Positions 5,869-13,261 of a stretch of DNA of 13,595 nucleotides are shown in pieces; the stretch's first letter is position 1, and each line of letters begins with the position of its first letter. Where the stretch lies: NCBI GenBank assembly GCA_946481225.1, contig CAMLNJ010000023.1:1-13595 (forward strand), in the 5' to 3' direction. The translations under genes and the position numbers were made by a program. Origin of the DNA: an uncultured Verrucomicrobiota bacterium. GTDB taxonomy: Bacteria; Verrucomicrobiota; Verrucomicrobiae; Opitutales; Opitutaceae. Under the pieces are notes generated by a model, which did not search any database, was not told the DNA's origin, and worked only from the letters and a program-made list of their open reading frames with translations.

Positions 5869-8673
5869 TCAACGGCTCGTGACCGGGGAAATCGTGCCGC
5901 CGTCGATGAAGCGGATCGAACGCCGGACGGGCAGCACTCTGACAAACACCTCGCGCGTCTGCCCCGGCCCGATCTCGAGATCGGTCTCCGGAGTCTCGAT
6001 CAGGTGATGAGGCGGAAGGTTGTTTTTATGGACCCGAAGCGTCCATTTGCCGGGTCGTAGATTATCGAAGGAGACCGCGCCGTCTGAATCGGTGAGTTGC
6101 CGCAGCACTTCCCGGCCGTTGGTGAGCTCCACCAGACCCGCTGAAAAACCGCCAAGGGCCTTGTATTCCTTTTCGGCGCCGGCTCCACGATCACCCGGCC
6201 CGAGGCCGCCGCGGGCGTCGCCGAAGAGGACGATTTTGCCGCGGACGCTCGCGGCATCCACCACGCCGACCGAGAGCTCCCTCGCCTCGTCCTTCTCGAC
6301 CTCGACGGCAAGAGGCACGGGATCGAGCGTGACCCGACCCGGGCCAAGGGAGCTTTGCTCGACGTTCACCTGATAGGTGCCGGGGCGGAGCGAGGGAAAC
6401 ACGAAACGGCCCTGGCGGTCCGTGACGGCGGTGATGCCGTTGGCGGTGACGATCACCCGGGAAAGCGGCTGCGAGACGCCGCCGACGCGTTCAAAGATTT
6501 GCCCGCGCAACACCCCGCCGCCTTTTTTCTTCGAGACCGGCAGTCCAAAGGGAATCATATAGCTGACACTCACCGAGGTGAGCGCCTCGCTCGAGCCCAG
6601 GTCGTTCTGCCAACGGGTCCGAAGGGACGCCACGTGCCGGTTCGGCATCGTGTAACTGATCGCGCCCGAGGCCGTGTCCTGCACGCGCGCGGTGCGGGAA
6701 TCGTATTGGTTACGTGTGTAGTCCAAGTCGACGTCGACGCGGGGTCCCAGCGTCCAGTGCGCCGACACTCCCAGGGTTTGCGAACGCTCGGTCGGGTCCA
6801 CGTTGCTGGAAGACGATCCGACCGACCCGTGCACGGAGTAGGATTGCCCGGTGGTCGGCCGGTAGGAAACGAAGGTGCTGAGGCGCGCGACGGTTTCATT
6901 CTCGTCGCCCTCGCCCGAAACGTTTTTCCCGATGACGCCGAATTCCGCAAAACTCTGCACGCTGAACTTGTCCCGGCTGTGCCCGACGCCTAGGCGGGCC
7001 GATTTCTCCAGGCTGTCCCGCGAGGTCGTTCGCCCGTCGGCATGGCGTTCGATATGCTGGTATTCAAGCGACAGATCGGTGCGGTCCGAGACGCGGAACA
7101 GCAGTCCGGGCCGATAAGAGGTCTGGCGGCTGGCGTAAACCGCCAGCGGCGAAGCCCGGTCGGCATACGAGTTGGCGTAGGCGTCGCGCGCCGCCTGGTT
7201 GAAGGACGCCTTGCCGCGCAGAGGCCCGTGAATGGGGAAAGTCACCGCGGCCTGCGTGCTCTCGGTCGCATGGTAATAGCCGAAGAACTCGTTCCCCGCC
7301 TTGATTCGCTCAAGCGAGTAGGTGACGTCTTCGAACAGCCGCCCGCGGGCCTCCGCGCGGTGGGCCTGCGACTCGGGGCCGGACCCGGCCGAGCTCGCTC
7401 CATATTCCAGATCGAGATCGAGCCGCTCCCCAAAGTCGAACCGGGGCCGAAGGCTGACGAGATCGACCGGGCCGACCGACTCGGGAAGAGAGGCAAGCCC
7501 CGGCTCGCTCTTATGAAGCGCGCTCGCCTGGACCGAAAAAGCGGGGGTGTATTGGTGCGTCACATACGCGCCCGCGGTCTGGAACTCCCGCGTGCGCCCG
7601 ACCGTTTCCATGAAGAACGCGCCCGCACTCGTCGGCCCGGGATGAAAATCCACCGCGGCGCCGCGCCCGTAGTTGAAGCGCTGCGTCAGCGGCGACAGGG
7701 AATAGTTCCGGTCCCCGACGTGGAGATCGAGCTCGGGGCCGTGGTAGCTGACGCGGTATTCGTCCCGGAGCCCGAACATGCTTTGGCGCTCGAGCGACGG
7801 GCCGCGAAACAGGAAATCGAGGCGCTGTTTCCGCTCTTCGTCGACGAAGCCGTCGCCGGAAAACTCGCTCTGTGCGCCCGCGCGTCCGTTTTCCGCCACG
7901 GCGGTGAGGCGCAGTCGGGCCGGCAGCCGCACATACGGGTCGAGATCGCCGGAAACGCGCGGGATGATGTTCACCGCAACCGCGCGGGCGGCGGTGATTT
8001 TCGCGCCGTCGGCGCCGGTCGAAGCGACCGTAAACCGGACGACCTGCGTCAAGGGCTCCCGCTGCTCGACATCGGTTTCGAAATGCGCGCGGAAAACATG
8101 CGAGGCGGCCGGCTCGATCCAGACCTCAGCGGCCTCCAGGCGGACGGGGCGGGCCGGCGAAGCCTGCGCGGATATCGCGACCTTCAGCCGGCTGTTGCCG
8201 CGGTTGATGATCCGGAGCCGGGGCGCGCAGGCTTCTCCGGCGATGACCGTCTCCGTCTGATCCTCGCGAACGAGCTCCAGCTTGCCGACGGGCAGGACGA
8301 CCACCGTCAGGCGGGCCGTCGCCACCGGCGCCCGCGCGGGGGCATCCGAGAGGGTGTAATCGATATCGAAGGAGCCGGACGGCGACGCGGCCGAAACGAC
8401 AAAGGCGACCAGGCGAAGTTCGCGCCGGCCCGGCGCCAGCGGGATCGGCGTGGAGGGCGGCGAGATTCTAAGCCAGCCCGAGGGCAGACCGAAGCTCTCT
8501 TCGTAGACGGCGTCGGCGTCGCTCGTATTCGAGACGAGGATACTGGCGGTCACGATCTTCCCGGGCGTCACCTCGACGACCCGGGGAGAGGTCAGCCGCG
8601 CATCACCCTCGCCGCCGGCGTGCAGAAGCGAAGCCGCGACAAAAAGAAGCAAAAACCGCGACCACCGCCTCAA
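5869..8673 (-). CDS. Usher-like outer-membrane beta-barrel protein
   Basis: A 934-residue exported protein. Signal peptide about 1-19 to 1-24. Residues ~28-128 and ~130-240 are two Ig-like domains of the NEW3/chaperone-like kind. Residues ~245-710 are alternating amphipathic strands typical of an outer-membrane barrel, with LDLHVGDRNYSLSPLT followed by NYGRGAAVDF (315-343), recalling the GD...FRG segment of fimbrial ushers. The barrel ends in SVSVSYMIPFG (701-710). Two carboxypeptidase-regulatory-like beta-sandwiches follow: VLRGQIF...TDRQGRFVFPSLRPGTYQV (721-769), and ~807-916 containing TDSDGAVSFDNLRPGKWTLRV. A barrel with C-terminal beta-sandwiches encoded after subunit and chaperone-like genes suggests a fibre or secretion pore. 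PapC/FimD similarity is remote, so a generic outer-membrane protein remains possible. The TTG start overlaps the upstream TGA. Confidence 0.75.
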   Translation of the reverse strand: MRRWSRFLLLFVAASLLHAGGEGDARLTSPRVVEVTPGKIVTASILVSNTSDADAVYEESFGLPSGWLRISPPSTPIPLAPGRRELRLVAFVVSAASPSGSFDIDYTLSDAPARAPVATARLTVVVLPVGKLELVREDQTETVIAGEACAPRLRIINRGNSRLKVAISAQASPARPVRLEAAEVWIEPAASHVFRAHFETDVEQREPLTQVVRFTVASTGADGAKITAARAVAVNIIPRVSGDLDPYVRLPARLRLTAVAENGRAGAQSEFSGDGFVDEERKQRLDFLFRGPSLERQSMFGLRDEYRVSYHGPELDLHVGDRNYSLSPLTQRFNYGRGAAVDFHPGPTSAGAFFMETVGRTREFQTAGAYVTHQYTPAFSVQASALHKSEPGLASLPESVGPVDLVSLRPRFDFGERLDLDLEYGASSAGSGPESQAHRAEARGRLFEDVTYSLERIKAGNEFFGYYHATESTQAAVTFPIHGPLRGKASFNQAARDAYANSYADRASPLAVYASRQTSYRPGLLFRVSDRTDLSLEYQHIERHADGRTTSRDSLEKSARLGVGHSRDKFSVQSFAEFGVIGKNVSGEGDENETVARLSTFVSYRPTTGQSYSVHGSVGSSSSNVDPTERSQTLGVSAHWTLGPRVDVDLDYTRNQYDSRTARVQDTASGAISYTMPNRHVASLRTRWQNDLGSSEALTSVSVSYMIPFGLPVSKKKGGGVLRGQIFERVGGVSQPLSRVIVTANGITAVTDRQGRFVFPSLRPGTYQVNVEQSSLGPGRVTLDPVPLAVEVEKDEARELSVGVVDAASVRGKIVLFGDARGGLGPGDRGAGAEKEYKALGGFSAGLVELTNGREVLRQLTDSDGAVSFDNLRPGKWTLRVHKNNLPPHHLIETPETDLEIGPGQTREVFVRVLPVRRSIRFIDGGTISPVTSR

Positions 8674-9476
8674 GGCACGATCTCCAGCGCATACTGGGCG
8701 CCGGTGACGTATTCGCCGCCCGTGTCCATCACGACCATCGCCGTGTATTTTCCGGCCGGCACGTCGGTGAGATCGACTTTGTAGCGCACGGAACAGCCGG
8801 GATAGATGCGCCAGCGGCCGCCTTCGAAACGTCCGAGGGAGACGCCCTGCTCATTGAAGAGCTCGGCCCAGAGTCCCGGGATCTGGGCCCGTTCGCCCGT
8901 GTTGGCGACGTCGAGCCGAAGGACCCGCTTGCCCCCGTCGGAGACGAGGGATTTGTCCTGAACCTTAAGCTCCTCGGTGCCGGTGGAGCCGATCTCGGAG
9001 ACGATCTGAACGGCGAAACGTGTGACGGTTTGGAGACCCATCGAGATCTTGTTCTCGGCACCCTCGACCGCCGGGGGCGGAGTGGCGACCGGCTCGATCA
9101 TGATCATGCTCCAATACGTGCCGACGACGGCCACGTCTTTGGGAACTACGCCCTTGTAGTAGACCGACGCGGTGCCTTGCGGGGGCAGAGTCACGCGGGA
9201 GGGGCTCGCGTTCAACCATGCGGCGTTGGAGCGGGCATGGATCGCGGGCTTCTCGTAGCGGTTGTTGCCATCGGCGGTAAACAGGTAGTCGTTCTGGGCC
9301 ACGCTCATTTCGACGGCGTCGTCACCGGTGTTTTTCAGGAGGATGATACCCTCGAAGGCCTCGCCCGACTGGACGTTGTGGTGCCGGGCGAGGCTGCCGA
9401 TCACGGAGACGCCGCCGAGACACCGGCCGACCAGCGCGAGCATGAGGCAAAGGGAAAGCAACAAGGACGATTTCAT
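8670..9476 (-). CDS. Periplasmic pilus-chaperone-like Ig-domain protein
   Basis: A 268-residue protein with a signal peptide (1-21). The first mature domain (about 22-160) is Ig-like, with GEAFEGIILLKNTGDD, NAAWLNASPSRVTLPPQG (84-101) and VPKDVAVVGTYWSMIMIEP (111-129). The order 'W...P..v.L.P' then 'G.Y...l.i.P' is that of PapD-type and related Ig chaperone domains. The second domain (about 161-268) is another beta-sandwich, with LRLDVANTGE and VPAGKYTAMVVMDTGG. The expected role is to bind and cap exported subunits in the periplasm and deliver them to the pore encoded next. The canonical PapD Arg/Lys anchor pair cannot be identified by eye, so this is a functional analogy. ATG 9474-9476 lies 6 bases after the upstream stop; its stop overlaps the next start. 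Confidence 0.75.
   Translation of the reverse strand: MKSSLLLSLCLMLALVGRCLGGVSVIGSLARHHNVQSGEAFEGIILLKNTGDDAVEMSVAQNDYLFTADGNNRYEKPAIHARSNAAWLNASPSRVTLPPQGTASVYYKGVVPKDVAVVGTYWSMIMIEPVATPPPAVEGAENKISMGLQTVTRFAVQIVSEIGSTGTEELKVQDKSLVSDGGKRVLRLDVANTGERAQIPGLWAELFNEQGVSLGRFEGGRWRIYPGCSVRYKVDLTDVPAGKYTAMVVMDTGGEYVTGAQYALEIVP
8682..8685 (-). promoter_or_regulatory. Shine-Dalgarno deciding the TTG start of the usher-like gene
   Basis: On the minus strand GGAG lies 8 bases before TTG (8671-8673), inside the end of the chaperone-like gene. The start and the preceding stop share bases as TTGA (8670-8673). The frame from this TTG begins directly with a good signal peptide (MRRWSRFLLLFVAASLL), which supports a non-ATG start and translational coupling. 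Confidence 0.65.
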
Positions 9477-9482
9477 AGACGC

Positions 9483-9953
9483 TTATTCGATAAGAAGGGT
9501 GAAAATGACACCGGAGCCGTAGAGGTCGGGAGCCACGGCCTTGGACATGCCCGTCAGCCGATACTGAACCGCGATGTTCGCGCGATCGCCGCTGCCGGAG
9601 AAAAACTCGGCGTCCAAGGTCGAGAGCGCCACGTAGCTGCCGCCGCCGGCCACCGCGCCCGAGCCGGTGCCGTCGGAGGTGCGCCGGACGAAAAGTTCGA
9701 AACGTTCGTGCCAGGCGCCGTCGGAGCGGCGGGCGAAAAGCCGCCAGGAGGCGCCGCCGGTGTTGGAAATGGCGAGCGTGGCGACGCCGGAATCGCTGTC
9801 ATGCTGGCTGATCAGGTCGCTGCCCGCCCCGGCGATGAGATCGGACGCGCCGATGGTTTTGATCCAGTTTCCGCTGGATGAAACGTCGGCGCTCCACGTT
9901 GCCGCGGGGGCAAGCGCCAGGAAGAGGAGACGGTGTAGAACCGTGGCTTTCAC
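9483..9953 (-). CDS. Small secreted beta protein, probable minor subunit or adhesin
   Basis: A 156-residue protein with a signal peptide (1-22, ending ATWSA). The mature part is cysteine-free and strand-rich: ATLAISNTGGASWRLFARRSDG (58-79), ERFELFVRRTSDGTG (83-97), YVALSTLDAEFFSGSGDRANIAVQYRLTG (106-134), and the terminal YGSGVIFTLLIE. The late block, 'SGSGDR..I.VQYRL.G' followed by a final alternating strand ending at the last residue, resembles fimbrial-subunit-like Ig folds such as the spore-coat-U group. I do not recognise a named family. The GTG start (9951-9953) is chosen because it begins the signal peptide; no Shine-Dalgarno is visible. It sits between the major-subunit-like gene and the chaperone-like gene, which suggests a minor subunit, tip or adaptor. 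The function is inferred. Confidence 0.7.
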   Translation of the reverse strand: MKATVLHRLLFLALAPAATWSADVSSSGNWIKTIGASDLIAGAGSDLISQHDSDSGVATLAISNTGGASWRLFARRSDGAWHERFELFVRRTSDGTGSGAVAGGGSYVALSTLDAEFFSGSGDRANIAVQYRLTGMSKAVAPDLYGSGVIFTLLIE

Positions 9954-9961
9954 CGAAGAAA

Positions 9962-9993
9962 AAGCGGGTGCCGGCCACGCCAGGCACCCGCTT
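9962..9993 (-). terminator. Intrinsic terminator/attenuator inside the operon
   Basis: On the minus strand AAGCGGGTGCC (9983-9993) pairs perfectly over 11 bp with GGCACCCGCTT (9962-9972) around a 10-base loop, and five T follow (9959-9963, overlapping the stem foot by two). It starts 32 bases after the stop codon of the first gene and ends just before the GTG of the second. It should end most transcripts after the first gene and let some read into the other three. Confidence 0.8.
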
Positions 9994-10025
9994 CGATCCC
10001 ACCAAGAAAGCTTGCGAATGAAAAC

Positions 10026-10520
10026 TTAGGCGCCGGCCGTGATGGTCAGGGTGACGGTCCGGGTATCGGAGGCCTGGACGCCCGCGGCCGAGGTGGCGGA
10101 AAGGCCGTAAGCGATGGTCTTGCCGCTTTCGTTCAGCGTGCTGATGCCGGTGACGACATCCTGCGCGACCGCGGTAAGCGCCACCGCCCCCGCGCTCGTG
10201 GCGCCGGTCGGGGCGGCGAGATTGACGGTCAAGGTCACGCCGGAAGGCATCGCCGCATCGAGCTCGGCGGTGATCTTCCGTCCGGTTTCGTTGGTGGTGA
10301 CGGCGTAGGTGGTGCTGCTGTTGGAAACGGCGGTCGGGGCCGAGCCGGCCGTGGCGGCGGAAACGGTCATGGCGCCGGGATTGCCGCTAACAGAGATTTC
10401 GTTAATAGCGCTGACCGAGAAAGTGACGGTTTGCGTCGTGGTATCGGCGGCGAAAGCCGAAGCGGCGGTGACAAGGGCGGCCACAAGAGACGCACGGAGA
10501 CGGAGGGTGGAGCTGGTCAT
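10026..10520 (-). CDS. Small secreted beta protein, probable major fibre subunit
   Basis: A 164-residue protein with a signal peptide (1-24, cleavage after AFA). The mature 140 residues are rich in Thr, Ala, Ser and Val, contain no Cys, Trp or Phe-rich core, and alternate strand by strand: TQTVTFSVSAINEISVSGNP (29-48), TTYAVTTNE, KITAELD, VTLTVNLAAPTGATSAG (95-111), TIAYGLSATSAAG, RTVTLTIT (154-161). I recall unnamed secreted proteins with the same TVTFxVxAINEISVSGNPG opening, but no defined function. As first gene, followed directly by a terminator, it should be the most abundant product, as expected of a pilin or fibre subunit handled by the chaperone-like and usher-like proteins downstream. 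The absence of Cys rules out the disulphide of classical type-1/P pilins. ATG 10518-10520; no Shine-Dalgarno. Confidence 0.75.
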   Translation of the reverse strand: MTSSTLRLRASLVAALVTAASAFAADTTTQTVTFSVSAINEISVSGNPGAMTVSAATAGSAPTAVSNSSTTYAVTTNETGRKITAELDAAMPSGVTLTVNLAAPTGATSAGAVALTAVAQDVVTGISTLNESGKTIAYGLSATSAAGVQASDTRTVTLTITAGA

Positions 10521-10570
10521 GGGACGATATGGGGTTGGGTTGATGTTTTTGTGAGGTCGCGAACGAGAAG

Positions 10571-10608
10571 CGCTAGCGATGTATTTACATTACCAAACCC
10601 GCGGGCGG
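10571..10608 (-). promoter_or_regulatory. Candidate promoter/operator region of the four-gene operon
   Basis: Upstream of the first operon gene the minus strand holds a weak pair: TTCAAG (just above 10608), a 17-base spacer, and TAATGT (10587-10592). The -10-like box overlaps the palindrome ATGTATTTACAT (10579-10590), and a second palindrome CGCTAGCG lies at 10571-10578. A dimeric regulator could bind here. Matches to consensus are poor, so this is tentative. Confidence 0.25.
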
Positions 10609-10696
10609 CCTTGAACCGGCGAGACACGCATTCGCGGGTGCCCTCTTGTCCTACAAAACGCGGCCGAACGACGCTCGCACACCTGTTCCGCCGGGA

Positions 10697-11332
10697 TCAC
10701 TTTTCCAACTGGTGCTGAAGCGCGTAGCGAATGATGCCGGCGGTGTTCCGCAGCCCGAGCTTTTCCAACACGCGCGCACGATAGGTGCTCACGGTTTTGA
10801 CGTTGAGGCAGAGGAGCCCGGCGATCTCGGACACGGTGCGACCTCGGCCAAGCAGGCGCAGCACCTCGAATTCACGCGACGAAAGCGACGCATGGGCTGT
10901 CGAACTTGCCGGCTTCAGATGGCTGTCGAGCAAGCGTGACGCGAGATCCACGGAGATGTATTTTTTTCCCGAGCAAACTCGGCCGACCGCGGCGGAGAAC
11001 TCCGCCAGCGAACAGGTTTTGGGAAGAAAGCCCATCGCGCCCGCCTTTAGCGCGCGCTCGCCGAACTCCTCCTCGATCCTCCCGCTCACGACCAAGATGG
11101 GGACCTCGGGCGCCACGGCTCGAAAGTCGCCGAGCAGATCGAGGCCGCTGCGGTCGGGTAGATCGATATCCAACAGGATCAAACGCCAAGAGCCGTCCGA
11201 GACGAGCTTCATGGCTTCTTCCGCGCTGGCCGCCTCGGTCACCTCGGCTTGAGAATGCAGTCGCAGCAGTAGCTGCTTGAATACATCCCGGACCATGGGG
11301 TGGTCGTCGATAACTAGGAAACGCTGTGCCAT
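10697..11332 (-). CDS. NarL/FixJ-family response regulator
   Basis: A 211-residue two-domain regulator. The receiver domain (about 4-120) has the acidic pair D9/D10, the phospho-acceptor D55 in LILLDIDLP, S83 in ILVVSGR and K105 in GFLPKTCS. The LuxR-type helix-turn-helix (about 148-209) reads LSSREFEVLRLLGRGRTVSE, then IAGLLCLNVKTVSTYRARVL, with the usual KTV recognition segment. The frame is open 134 codons further upstream, but that extension is Arg/Gly-rich and not receiver-like; ATG 11330-11332 gives the canonical MAQRFLVIDDHPMVRD start. No histidine kinase is in the window, so the signal is unknown. It ends 176 bases upstream of the fibre operon on the same strand, so control of that operon is plausible but unproven. 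Confidence 0.9.
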   Translation of the reverse strand: MAQRFLVIDDHPMVRDVFKQLLLRLHSQAEVTEAASAEEAMKLVSDGSWRLILLDIDLPDRSGLDLLGDFRAVAPEVPILVVSGRIEEEFGERALKAGAMGFLPKTCSLAEFSAAVGRVCSGKKYISVDLASRLLDSHLKPASSTAHASLSSREFEVLRLLGRGRTVSEIAGLLCLNVKTVSTYRARVLEKLGLRNTAGIIRYALQHQLEK

Positions 11333-11705
11333 GGTCGGGACGGGATTCCCACCAAGGAACGGATGCTCCTTCCCTTGGGTGTCAACGAGCCCCCCCGGGC
11401 GGGATCCGCCGTCATACGCAGGGGGAGAGACCCTTAGTCGATGGCCCGCCCGCGAACCTCTCCTAGTCACCCACCGCATTTCACCTGATTTCGGCGCAAA
11501 ATCCGCGCATCCTCCGAGGGCAGCCGCCCGCTGATCGACATTGCGGAGCCTGAGCGACAAGCCGGCACCGGCCCGTCTTTTTGACCATCGTGGCCGGAGT
11601 CGACCCTTTTTCCGCTTTCCCCCGCCACGCGGCTCGCTTGTGCTTCGCGGCAGCCTCCCGGTCGCACGCGCGCCCACCGCGCCCCCGCCGCCGCGAGTCC
11701 TCTTG
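11333..11705. other. Divergent intergenic region between response regulator and RNase D
   Basis: These 373 bases contain no gene I can support; frames crossing it are Arg/Pro/Gly-rich GC shadows. It must contain the minus-strand promoter of the response regulator and the plus-strand promoter of the RNase D gene. A perfect TTGACA on the minus strand (complement of 11380-11385, 48 bases before the regulator ATG) has no acceptable -10 partner at 16-18 bases. Confidence 0.4.
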
Positions 11706-13175
11706 ATGCTCAAGCGCCTGATTTCCTTTTTCACGGGATCGACTTCCGCCCCCTCTCCTTCCGCGGATTCCTCCTCTTCCCACGCCGCTGATCGCGACGT
11801 TTCTTCCGGGTCGCGTCCCCGCTCCCGCCGTCGTCGCCGCGGCCCTCGGCCCGATCAAACGGAACTCCCCCTCGACGAAGGCTCCGCCTCGCCCGCCGAA
11901 GGCCCCGCGCCGCGGCATCGCACGCCCGCGCCTTCTCTCGACACGCCGCCCCCCGCCCCCCGCCCCTCGCCTCCGCCGCGCGCCCGGATGGCGCCGCCCG
12001 CGGCCGCGCCCGTCCGCACCGCCTCCGCCACCACCGGCGAAAAACCCCCGCATTTCGTGCTCATCGACACCCCCGCCGGCCTTCCTCCGCTCTACGCCGC
12101 CCTCGACCGCGTCGACGAGGTCGCGATGGATACCGAGGCGGACAACATGTTCCACTACCACACCCGCGTGTGCCTCCTCCAGTTCCTCGTGGACGGCGAG
12201 GTCTACCTCGTGGATCTGATGACGCCGCTCCCGCTGGAGCCCCTCTGGGAGCGCCTCGCGCAGAAGCACCTGATCATGCACGGGAGCGATTTCGACATCC
12301 GCCTCCTGCACGAGCTCTGCCGCTTCCGCCCGCGCAGCCTCTTCGACACGATGCTCGCGGCCCAGTTGCTCAACCGCCCGCGCGTGGGCCTCGGCGCCCT
12401 CCTTGAGCAGCACTTCGGGATCCAGTTGGACAAATCCGGGCAGAAGGCCAACTGGTCCAAACGCCCCCTCACCCCCAAGCTCCTCGACTACGCCGCGCTC
12501 GACGTCTGGCACCTGCCCGCGCTGCGCGACCTCCTCACCCGCGAGCTCGCGGCGCTGGACCGCCTCGACTGGCTCGACCAGCAATGCCGCCGCCAGATCG
12601 AGAGCGGTCTCACCGGTTTCCCGCGCGACGAGGAGACCGCCTGGCGCGTCGGCCCCGCGGATCGCCTCCGCGGCCTCGGCCTCGCGGTGCTCCACTCCGT
12701 CTGGCACTGGCGCGAAAAATGGGCCGAGGAGCTCGACACCCCGCCCTTCAAGGTCTGCAACAACGATCTCTTGTTCCAGATGGCTCAGGCCGCCGAGCAG
12801 GGCGACGCGATCGAGTCGATCCTCGCCACCACCAATCTGGGCAAACGCCAGCCCCGGCTCGCCCCTTCGCTCGCCGCCGCGCTGCGCGAAGGCTTTTCGC
12901 GCGATCCCTCCACTTTGCCGCGGCGTCCGCGCGCCGAGCGCATCCACCTGTCGCAGGCGGAAATCGAGCGTCAGGAACGCATCAAGTCCCATCGCGACCG
13001 GATGGCCGCCAAGCTCAATCTCGACCCGACCCTCATCGCCCCGCGCAGCACGCTCGTGACCCTCTGCCGGGAGCCGCAGCGCCTCGACGAGATTCTTCTG
13101 CCTTGGCAGGCCGATCTTTTGCGCGACTCGGCCGATTTCGCCTCCGCCCCGGTCCAGGCCGTTCCTCAGCCGTGA
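11706..13175 (+). CDS. rnd: Ribonuclease D with long N-terminal extension
   Basis: A 489-residue 3'-5' exoribonuclease that trims tRNA and other stable-RNA 3' ends. The DEDDy exonuclease signature is complete: D142 and E144 in VAMDTEADN (Exo I), D197 in HGSDFDIRLL (Exo II), and Y262 with D266 in LLDYAALDVWHL (Exo III). An HRDC domain follows (about 317-395; ADRLRGLGLAVLHSVWHWRE with DTPPFKVCNNDLL). The N-terminal ~115 residues are low complexity, Pro/Ser/Ala-rich with a basic RSRRRRRGPR patch (39-48), longer than the ~375-residue E. coli enzyme needs. ATG 11706 (MLKRLISFF) is preferred; TTG 11541 would add a shadow-like Pro/Arg leader, and ATG 11988 would remove the tail. It is monocistronic here as far as visible. 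Confidence 0.9.
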   Translation: MLKRLISFFTGSTSAPSPSADSSSSHAADRDVSSGSRPRSRRRRRGPRPDQTELPLDEGSASPAEGPAPRHRTPAPSLDTPPPAPRPSPPPRARMAPPAAAPVRTASATTGEKPPHFVLIDTPAGLPPLYAALDRVDEVAMDTEADNMFHYHTRVCLLQFLVDGEVYLVDLMTPLPLEPLWERLAQKHLIMHGSDFDIRLLHELCRFRPRSLFDTMLAAQLLNRPRVGLGALLEQHFGIQLDKSGQKANWSKRPLTPKLLDYAALDVWHLPALRDLLTRELAALDRLDWLDQQCRRQIESGLTGFPRDEETAWRVGPADRLRGLGLAVLHSVWHWREKWAEELDTPPFKVCNNDLLFQMAQAAEQGDAIESILATTNLGKRQPRLAPSLAAALREGFSRDPSTLPRRPRAERIHLSQAEIERQERIKSHRDRMAAKLNLDPTLIAPRSTLVTLCREPQRLDEILLPWQADLLRDSADFASAPVQAVPQP

Positions 13176-13261
13176 CGGCTCAGCCCTGACACCAGCCAAT
13201 CTCCGCGGACGCGAGGCTTGCCAAGCCGACGCCGCGCGACCATTTCTCGCACCTCCCCCCT

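Noticed and set aside
7042..8784. 580-codon plus-strand open frame
   Set aside because: It lies antisense to the usher-like and chaperone-like genes, is Arg/Gly/Ala-rich with no domain pattern, and is explained by GC-rich codon bias on the other strand.
11380..11385. TTGACA on the minus strand as a -35 box for the response regulator
   Set aside because: No -10-like sequence occurs at 16-18 bases; a six-base match alone is not enough.
11333..11734. N-terminal extension of the response regulator by 134 codons
   Set aside because: The extension is Arg/Gly-rich without structure, while ATG 11330-11332 starts exactly at the canonical receiver-domain beginning.
11481..13199. 572-codon minus-strand open frame
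   Set aside because: It lies antisense to RNase D, whose catalytic motifs are all present; the frame is a GC-driven shadow full of Glu/Arg/Gly/Ala.
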